Assembly (NCBI GenBank): GCA_937919295.1
Contig: CALFRX010000283.1
Coordinates: forward strand, 1 to 6,578
Direction: 5' to 3'
Length of the DNA stretch: 6,578 bases
Origin: an uncultured Peptococcaceae bacterium
GTDB lineage: Bacteria; Bacillota; Dehalobacteriia; UBA7702
The notes beneath the pieces are model-generated. The model had not been told where the DNA came from and made no database searches. It saw nothing but the letters and a program-made list of their open reading frames with translations. The translations under genes and the position numbers were made by a program. Positions within the stretch are counted from its first letter, which is position 1. Every line of letters begins with the position of its first letter. Shown here piece by piece: positions 1 through 4,167 of this stretch.

Positions 1-46
1 CCTTCTAACCTTTTCTATGAATGCTACTTATAATATTTTTTTGGGG
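1..46. other. AT-rich non-homologous end joined to the U32 gene
   Basis: These bases are far richer in A+T than the rest of the window (about 10 of the first 42 are G or C, against roughly half elsewhere). Read on the minus strand they continue the U32 reading frame for 13 residues (PQKNIISSIHRKG) and then stop with TAG at 7-5. Those residues do not resemble the family sequence expected after the signature motif, which normally runs on to a conserved R-D-x-N-R-G stretch and further cysteines. I infer the edge of an inserted element or a contig-edge or assembly junction. No terminal inverted repeat, target duplication or intron boundary motif can be recognised in so short a piece, so the element type is unknown. 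Confidence 0.5.
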
Positions 47-622
47 ATTCAGGTAGTTGCTTAATAGGCAGCGGCCGGAATAAGCCATACACATCGCGCC
101 GTGAACGAACATTTCCAAGGAAACCGTGGTTTTTGCCGCAATCTCCCCGATTTCTTTTAGAGAGAGCTCACGGCCTAAAACCACCCGCTCCGCACCGTAT
201 TCCTGCCAAAAGGAAACGGTTTTCCAGTTGACGTTGTTGGCTTGGGTGCTGATATGGACCGGTATTTCCGGCGCTGTTTCTTTGGCCAGCAGCAAAACAC
301 CGGGATCGGAGATGAGCAAGGCATCGGGGTTTATGGGAATGAGCGCTTTGAGATAGGCGGCCAAAGGTTTCAGATCGTCGTTGTGGGCGAAAATATTCAC
401 CGCCACATAGACCTTTTTGCCACGGTCATGACAGAAAGAGACGGCCTCTTTGATCTCGGCCAAGCTGAAATTGTTGCTTTTTTCCCGCAAACTGAAGTGG
501 TCGCCGCCGAGATAAACGGCGTCGGCGCCGTAGGCGACGGCAAAGCGCAGCTTTTCCAGATCCCCTGCCGGCGACAGCAGTTCCGGTTTTTTCTTTTGGT
601 CCTTTTGTTTATTCGTTGTCAT
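5..622 (-). pseudogene. U32-family protein (TrhP-like), truncated after its signature motif
   Basis: N-terminal half of a peptidase-U32-family protein. Members near alaS/mltG in Bacillota (Bacillus YrrN/YrrO, TrhP1/TrhP2) act in prephenate-dependent hydroxylation of uridine 34 in tRNA, and the old 'peptidase/collagenase' label is probably misleading. The 205 visible residues open with PELLSPAGDLEKL and YGADAVYLGG and reach the U32 signature at residues 170-188 (EMFVHGAMC...GRCLLS, Cys178 and Cys185), which fits PROSITE PS01276. Family proteins run to about 300-420 residues and carry further Fe-S cysteines downstream. Here similarity ends near residue 192 and a TAG follows at 205. The start is ATG at 622, because the upstream in-frame extension only shadows mltG. 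It overlaps the mltG end by 14 bases, with GGAG three bases before the ATG, so translational coupling is likely. The interruption could be real or an assembly edge. Family call firm, pseudogene status uncertain. Confidence 0.75.
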
Positions 623-1616
623 ATTCTCCGTTTTCAATGGCCGCTTTGGCAGATAGATGTTCTTCGTAAGTTTTACTGAAAATATGTTCCCCGTTGGGCT
701 TGGCCACAAAATAGAGATCTTCGGTATCCGTGGGGTAGAGCGCCGCGTAAAGGGAATCGTGACCGGGAGAGGCAATGGGCCCCGGGGGCAGACCGTAATG
801 GATATAGGTATTATAAGCCGAGTCGATCTGCACGTCCTCGTTGGTGAGCACGGATTTCGTTTCACCCAGGGCGTACTGTACTGTGGCGCAGCTTTGCAGC
901 AGCATATTAAGGTCCAGGCGGTTGTAGAAGACACCGGCAATGATGGGCCTGTCGTTTTCCACCACCGCTTCCTTCTCTACAATGGAGGCCATGGTGACCC
1001 ATTCCTTTGTAGTCAGGCCCAGTTCATTGACGCGGGCTTGCCATTCAGCTCCATACTGGGCATCAAATTCTTCCAGCATCATACCGATGATCGCTTCCGC
1101 GGAATCGTCTTTGGCGATATAGTAGGTTTCAGGGTAGAGGAACCCCTCTAAGCGTTGGGAGTCGCCGGCTGCCGGTAAATAATCGTAACCGTAATTACCG
1201 TTGGCGGCGGCATCCAAAAATGCAGCCTCTGTAACGAGGCCCTTGGAAACGAGGAGCGCGATGATCTGTTTCTGATCGTAGCCCTCGGGAATCGTCACCT
1301 TTTCACCGCTGAGGGCCGGCCCTTTTACCAGGGCGTCGATCACATCCGATAGCGCATAGTTACCTTTGAACTCGTAGGTTCCCGCTTTTAGTTCTGCGCC
1401 GACGCCCTTCTTTTTCACCTGCAGTTTAAAGGCAAGAGCGCTGTGAATGACGCCCTTCTTTTCTAACATGGCGCCAATGTCTTCACTGGTGGACGCTTCG
1501 GGGATGGTCACTTCAACTTTGTTTTTCAATGTTACGGAGCCGAAAAGATGGCTATAATACCAAACTCCGCCAACCATCAGAATCACCGCGATCAGCAATA
1601 TGATTACTTTTTTCAT
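609..1616 (-). CDS. mltG: Endolytic murein transglycosylase MltG (YceG family)
   Basis: Membrane-anchored endolytic lytic transglycosylase that cleaves nascent glycan strands outside the cytoplasmic membrane and is thought to act as a terminator of glycan polymerisation. It has 335 residues, the usual family length. One N-terminal membrane segment (about residues 4-21, KVIILLIAVILMVGGVWY) is followed by a region matching the LysM-like subdomain (about 30-100) and then the YceG catalytic domain. The motif MASIVEKEA places the catalytic glutamate at Glu214, equivalent to E. coli Glu218. Other hallmarks are AGVFYNRL and YNTYIHYGLPPGPIASPG (about 268-285). ATG at 1616 is preceded by AGGAA at a six-base distance. 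It lies 52 bases after the VanW gene and its end overlaps the U32 start by 14 bases. Bacillus has a methyltransferase gene (yrrM) between mltG and the U32 genes, and it is absent here. All key residues are present and the protein looks functional. Confidence 0.95.
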   Translation of the reverse strand: MKKVIILLIAVILMVGGVWYYSHLFGSVTLKNKVEVTIPEASTSEDIGAMLEKKGVIHSALAFKLQVKKKGVGAELKAGTYEFKGNYALSDVIDALVKGPALSGEKVTIPEGYDQKQIIALLVSKGLVTEAAFLDAAANGNYGYDYLPAAGDSQRLEGFLYPETYYIAKDDSAEAIIGMMLEEFDAQYGAEWQARVNELGLTTKEWVTMASIVEKEAVVENDRPIIAGVFYNRLDLNMLLQSCATVQYALGETKSVLTNEDVQIDSAYNTYIHYGLPPGPIASPGHDSLYAALYPTDTEDLYFVAKPNGEHIFSKTYEEHLSAKAAIENGEYDNE

Positions 1617-1622
1617 TTTTCG

Positions 1623-1627
1623 TTCCT
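1623..1627 (-). promoter_or_regulatory. Ribosome binding site of mltG
   Basis: AGGAA lies six bases before the ATG at 1616 (spacer CGAAAA). This supports the chosen mltG start and indicates independent initiation after the upstream VanW gene ends. Confidence 0.6.
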
Positions 1628-1639
1628 AACGCTTCTATA

Positions 1640-1663
1640 GATTTTAAGATTTTAAGATTTTTA
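1640..1663. repeat. Three tandem 8-bp AT-rich units between the VanW gene and mltG
   Basis: On the plus strand the units read GATTTTAA (1640-1647), GATTTTAA (1648-1655) and GATTTTTA (1656-1663), so two are exact and one differs by one base. The array fills most of the 52-base gap and starts just after the VanW stop codon (1671-1669). In transcription direction it reads as AATCTTAA-type units. It forms no stable hairpin and no terminator. I tried -10/-35 pairs and found none with proper spacing, so promoter function is not supported. It may be an unstructured leader enhancing mltG translation, or slippage-derived filler. Confidence 0.6.
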
Positions 1664-1668
1664 TATAT

Positions 1669-3051
1669 TTAAGGCGCGGTAACAATGATTTGTTTTTGCG
1701 CCATATAGGTATCATGAGAAACGGTTTCACTGAATAAAACAGTGCCGTTTTCGGCAACGGTACGGCTGACGCTGCATTCCAACCCCTGCTTCCCAGCTGA
1801 TTTGATATAATACGAACCGCCGCGAAGCCCCTTGTCAATGATGGTTTCCGTGGTATAAGGAATATAGCGAAGTATATTGGAGGTGACCGTAATTTCCTTC
1901 TTTAATGCGGTATTGCCGTAGATTGTCACCGTGAGAACGCCATTTCCCGCTGTGGCGTGGAGCAGCACCGACCGGGGATAATCATTTTCAAAGGCAAGGT
2001 CGGAGGTGCCCCAGGCAACCATGGCGTCTTGGCCGGGATCCACATAGGAGCTGATCAGCGAATGGGGTCTTCTTGCCGTGACCTTCAATTCCGTGCGCAG
2101 CAGAGCGCCGTAAACCGTGGTGCTGACCTGACAAACGCCGCCGCCGAGGCCGTCGATATACTCACCGTTTTCGATGATCACCGCGTCAAGGAAACCCCGC
2201 TCATAACTGCGCTGGCCCACTGTTTCGTTAAAGGAAAAACTTCCTCCCGCCGGAATCAGCGTCAGATCAAGAAAAGAAACGGCTAAGGCGATATTGTGGG
2301 CGCGATTGGCGGCGCCTTCGCTGTAATAGGTGGTAAAGGTCGATAAAACGCCGTCGATCTCCATGGCCTCTAAATCGGCGGTGGTGATATCCGGGTCGGC
2401 ATTCTCATCGATGACCAGTTCCACTTCAGAAACAGCGGGATCAGAAAGGGCGTTACGGATTCCTTGAGCCGTGGCTTCGCTGTTGAGAAACGTTCCTTTT
2501 TCCGAAGGCCTTATGGCCACATTACCTTCAGCGTCAATATAGAAACAGGCATCTTGCGCCGTTGTGGTCAAATCGTCTTTTACGTTGTTTAGGGCAGCGC
2601 CCAAAAGGGCTTCGTCAATGACGATCGCCGCTTCCATTTCGGTTTCCCGCCACAGGGAGCCTATGCGGTATTCATACCGTTTGAGGAGGTTCCCCTCCCT
2701 GCCAAGATTTTCGGCACGATGAATCAGAGCCTCCGGGTCATCGGAGAAACCCAGTTCGGCGCAGGTATACGTATAGACCTCTGTTTTTGAAACGAGCCGG
2801 ATGCTTGTTTCGCTCCGTTCATGAAGCAGCTCTTTAATGATATCCTCTGCCGCGGCAAAGGAAAGGCCGGAAAGATCGCGGCCAAACAAACTGACATGGG
2901 CGGGGAGAGTTTCATTTTCCCGCCAACACTTGTCATTTAAAACTGCGAAAACAAAAAGAGACAAAGAAAAGAGCAGAAAGATACTAAGAATCTTTATTCT
3001 TTTCTTTTTCCGCAGTTTCTTCGTCTTTTTTTGTTTACCCAAAAGAATCAC
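1669..3051 (-). CDS. VanW-family envelope protein with peptidoglycan-binding and G5-like domains
   Basis: Predicted membrane-anchored extracytoplasmic protein of 460 residues. A strongly basic stretch (residues 6-19) precedes one hydrophobic segment (about 20-38), giving an N-in anchor. A putative peptidoglycan-binding type-4 region follows (about 80-210), then the VanW domain (about 235-370) with the hallmark GGGVCQVSTTVYGALL (303-318) and RPHS, and a C-terminal G5-like domain (about 390-458). VanW occurs as an accessory in some vancomycin-resistance clusters, but its biochemical role is unknown and this gene is not evidence of resistance. Setting between an IreB regulator and MltG fits a cell-wall role. 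The start is unusual: an in-frame TGA at 3057-3055 limits it to GTG at 3051 or TTG at 3042, with no ATG before the membrane segment. GTG has no nearby Shine-Dalgarno, while TTG has GGTGA five bases upstream. The GTG overlaps the stop of a short upstream ORF. Family call is firm, the exact start is not. Confidence 0.88.
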   Translation of the reverse strand: MILLGKQKKTKKLRKKKRIKILSIFLLFSLSLFVFAVLNDKCWRENETLPAHVSLFGRDLSGLSFAAAEDIIKELLHERSETSIRLVSKTEVYTYTCAELGFSDDPEALIHRAENLGREGNLLKRYEYRIGSLWRETEMEAAIVIDEALLGAALNNVKDDLTTTAQDACFYIDAEGNVAIRPSEKGTFLNSEATAQGIRNALSDPAVSEVELVIDENADPDITTADLEAMEIDGVLSTFTTYYSEGAANRAHNIALAVSFLDLTLIPAGGSFSFNETVGQRSYERGFLDAVIIENGEYIDGLGGGVCQVSTTVYGALLRTELKVTARRPHSLISSYVDPGQDAMVAWGTSDLAFENDYPRSVLLHATAGNGVLTVTIYGNTALKKEITVTSNILRYIPYTTETIIDKGLRGGSYYIKSAGKQGLECSVSRTVAENGTVLFSETVSHDTYMAQKQIIVTAP

Positions 3052-3074
3052 CGGTCAGAAAACAGTTGTTTCAT
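3048..3074 (-). CDS. Possible 8-codon leader ORF coupled to the VanW gene
   Basis: ATG at 3074 opens MKQLFSDR and ends at TGA 3050-3048, sharing the four bases GTGA with the VanW GTG codon. GGAG at 3084-3081 stands six bases before the ATG, a better placed ribosome site than either VanW start has. Ribosomes finishing this peptide would stop exactly where VanW translation can begin, so coupling by reinitiation is plausible. No amino-acid bias suggests an attenuation leader, and no terminator hairpin follows. It could be chance, or the remains of a former VanW start separated by a frameshift (the ATG lies in another frame). There is no direct evidence of expression. Confidence 0.35.
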   Translation of the reverse strand: MKQLFSDR

Positions 3075-3084
3075 TATATTCTCC
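3073..3084 (-). promoter_or_regulatory. Shine-Dalgarno before the leader ORF, overlapping a TATAAT hexamer
   Basis: The minus strand reads GGAGAATATAATG. GGAG (3084-3081) is a ribosome site with good spacing to ATG 3074, and the same bases contain a perfect TATAAT (3078-3073) that could be a -10 box. No acceptable -35 lies 16-18 bases upstream, and a start about seven bases downstream would cut off the leader ORF. The ribosome-site reading is preferred and the promoter reading is weak. Confidence 0.4.
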
Positions 3085-3111
3085 GTCATCCGAAAAGTGA
3101 CCTATTTTGAT

Positions 3112-3432
3112 TTATTCTTCCTCGTCGCCCAAATCCATGTAGGCTTCGGCGACTTTATTCCATTCATCGTCGTCTTCGATATCGTGAAGGATCTCTTCCC
3201 CTGTTTTCTCATCGACTTCCAGGCGAAATACCATCACTTCGTCATCGTCTTCTTCCCCTTCGGGGAGGGCAATGGCCACGTATTCGCTGCCGTCCACTTC
3301 AAAAATATCGATGACTTCAAATTCCTGTTCGTTGCCTTCTTCGTCGATTAACGTGACGAGCTGCACTTCGAACTCTTCTTCATGGTCATGGTCATGATCG
3401 TGGCCGCAGCCACACCCGCATTTTTCTGCCAT
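3112..3432 (-). CDS. DUF1292 (YrzB-type) acidic protein with Cys/His-rich N-terminus
   Basis: Small protein of 106 residues in the DUF1292 family, found in Bacillota next to ruvX and of unknown biochemical function. Residues about 22-100 form the family domain (VTLIDEEGNEQEFEVIDIFE, then YVAIALPEG and MVFRLE). About 40% of residues are Asp or Glu, so the protein is extremely acidic and has no membrane segment; it should be cytoplasmic. The first 20 residues, MAEKCGCGCGHDHDHDHEEE, hold three cysteines and four histidines, a plausible soft-metal (Zn, Ni or Cu) binding tail that is not needed for the DUF1292 fold. ATG at 3432 follows GAGAGG at a six-base spacing, and that site begins directly after the ruvX stop; only 12 bases separate the genes. 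The metal-binding role is inferred from composition alone. Confidence 0.9.
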   Translation of the reverse strand: MAEKCGCGCGHDHDHDHEEEFEVQLVTLIDEEGNEQEFEVIDIFEVDGSEYVAIALPEGEEDDDEVMVFRLEVDEKTGEEILHDIEDDDEWNKVAEAYMDLGDEEE

Positions 3433-3444
3433 AATACACCTCTC

Positions 3445-3873
3445 TCAGCGGCTTGACCCGCTTCTTAAATAATCAAGATAGTTTTGTAATATCAGAATCG
3501 CAGCCAGAGAATCTACTTCCTTTTTTCTCTTTTTGCGGCTCAGATCAGCTTCGATCATGGCGCTTTCCGCCATCTTTGAAGTCAACCGCTCATCCCAATA
3601 AACAATGGGCAGCCCTGTTTCTTTTTCCGCTGCGGTAGCAAATTCCTTCGCCATCAAACAGGATGGGCCTTCGGTGCCGTTCATGTTTTTCGGCAGGCCG
3701 ACAACGATGGTCTCCACCTGGTATTCCCGGACTGCGGCGGCAACGTGACGTAAATCGCCGCAAAGGTCGCCCTTCCGGCGAATCGTCGGCAAGGGCTGGG
3801 CGGTGAACCCTAAGGGATCGCAAACGGCCATGCCGATATTTTTTGTTCCCACGTCCAATGATAGTATTCTCAT
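3445..3873 (-). CDS. ruvX: Holliday junction resolvase-like protein RuvX (YqgF)
   Basis: Cytoplasmic RNase H-fold nuclease of 142 residues, the usual family length. Family members are implicated in Holliday-junction resolution and in 16S rRNA 5'-end processing (E. coli YqgF). Acidic active-site positions are all visible: Asp7 in SLDVGTKNIG, the acidic DERLTS motif at 94-99 (Asp94, Glu95) and Asp121 in VDSLAAILILQNYL. The second conserved loop, VVGLPKNMNGTEG, spans 57-69, and a basic cluster SRKKRKKE (112-119) precedes the last motif. Start ATG at 3873 overlaps the ireB stop by one base (TAATG). The only nearby GGAG is 14 bases upstream, too far for normal initiation, so translation probably depends on termination-reinitiation from ireB. 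Bacillus orthologue: yrrK. Whether it mainly serves rRNA or DNA cannot be told here. Confidence 0.95.
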   Translation of the reverse strand: MRILSLDVGTKNIGMAVCDPLGFTAQPLPTIRRKGDLCGDLRHVAAAVREYQVETIVVGLPKNMNGTEGPSCLMAKEFATAAEKETGLPIVYWDERLTSKMAESAMIEADLSRKKRKKEVDSLAAILILQNYLDYLRSGSSR

Positions 3874-4127
3874 TATTTGCAGGCATTCTCCAAATAGTAA
3901 CTGACAAAGACTTCCATCAGATCGTCTCTTTCAATGTTTTGGATGAGGTTTCGGGCGTCTTTATGTGAAGTGATATAGCTGGGATCGCCGGAAATCAGAT
4001 AGCCGACGATCTGGTTGGATGCGTTGTACCCTTTTTCCTGTAAGGCTTCGAATACCGCTTTGACGGTAGACGAAACATCATCCTTATTCCCCGCAAATTC
4101 TTTGGTAAGTTCTAAACGGTCACTCAT
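3873..4127 (-). CDS. ireB: IreB/ReoM-family regulatory phosphoprotein (UPF0297, YrzL)
   Basis: Cytoplasmic regulator of 84 residues. Characterised relatives are substrates of PASTA-domain Ser/Thr kinases: IreB in Enterococcus faecalis, and ReoM in Listeria, which controls ClpCP-dependent degradation of MurA and hence peptidoglycan precursor supply. The family core is obvious: EALQEKGYNASNQIVGYLISGDPSYI (27-52) and HKDARNLIQNIERDD (55-69). Thr8 in LELTKEF sits where the phosphorylated threonine of ReoM lies, so phosphorylation is plausible. ReoM has PRHKDAR where this protein has TSHKDAR, so one arginine is replaced by serine. ATG at 4127 has AAAGGCGG upstream with a seven-base gap. It lies 28 bases after alaS and overlaps ruvX by one base. 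No kinase or MurA gene is in the window, so the pathway link is inferred from the family. Confidence 0.93.
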   Translation of the reverse strand: MSDRLELTKEFAGNKDDVSSTVKAVFEALQEKGYNASNQIVGYLISGDPSYITSHKDARNLIQNIERDDLMEVFVSYYLENACK

Positions 4128-4145
4128 GATAATACCGCCTTTCTT

Positions 4146-4167
4146 CGTCTGCCCCTCAGACGTTTTT
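4146..4167 (+). terminator. Short hairpin over the alaS stop with a T-run on the plus strand
   Basis: CGTCTG (4146-4151), a five-base loop CCCCT and CAGACG (4157-4162) form a perfect six-pair stem, followed by TTTTT (4163-4167) on the plus strand. That is the layout of a small intrinsic terminator for antisense transcripts running toward alaS. In the sense direction the same stem spans the alaS stop codon and is followed by AAGAAAGG, not a T-run, so it should not stop operon transcription. It could act as a weak mRNA structure or processing point between alaS and ireB. No plus-strand gene exists upstream for it to serve, and the stem is short. Confidence 0.3.

Noticed and set aside
623..940. 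In-frame N-terminal extension of the U32 frame up to 940
   Set aside because: The translated extension is low-similarity, Pro/Thr/Ser-rich shadow sequence lying wholly inside mltG in another frame. The family N-terminus PELLSPAGD starts just after the ATG at 622.
126..1151. Plus-strand open frames opposite the U32 and mltG genes (126-356, 242-679, 657-1151)
   Set aside because: They are antisense shadows of genes that have complete family motifs.
1669..3051. VanW gene as evidence of a vancomycin-resistance cluster
   Set aside because: No vanHAX, vanRS or related gene is present. Stand-alone VanW/G5 proteins are common in Bacillota outside resistance clusters.
3086..3102. GTCA...TGAC inverted repeat after DUF1292 as a terminator
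   Set aside because: Only four base pairs around a nine-base loop with no T-run after it, so it is too weak to call.
2837..3351. Plus-strand open frames across the VanW start and DUF1292
   Set aside because: The Phe/Lys-rich translations are the reverse of the Lys-rich anchor region and the Glu/Asp codons. No known family is visible.
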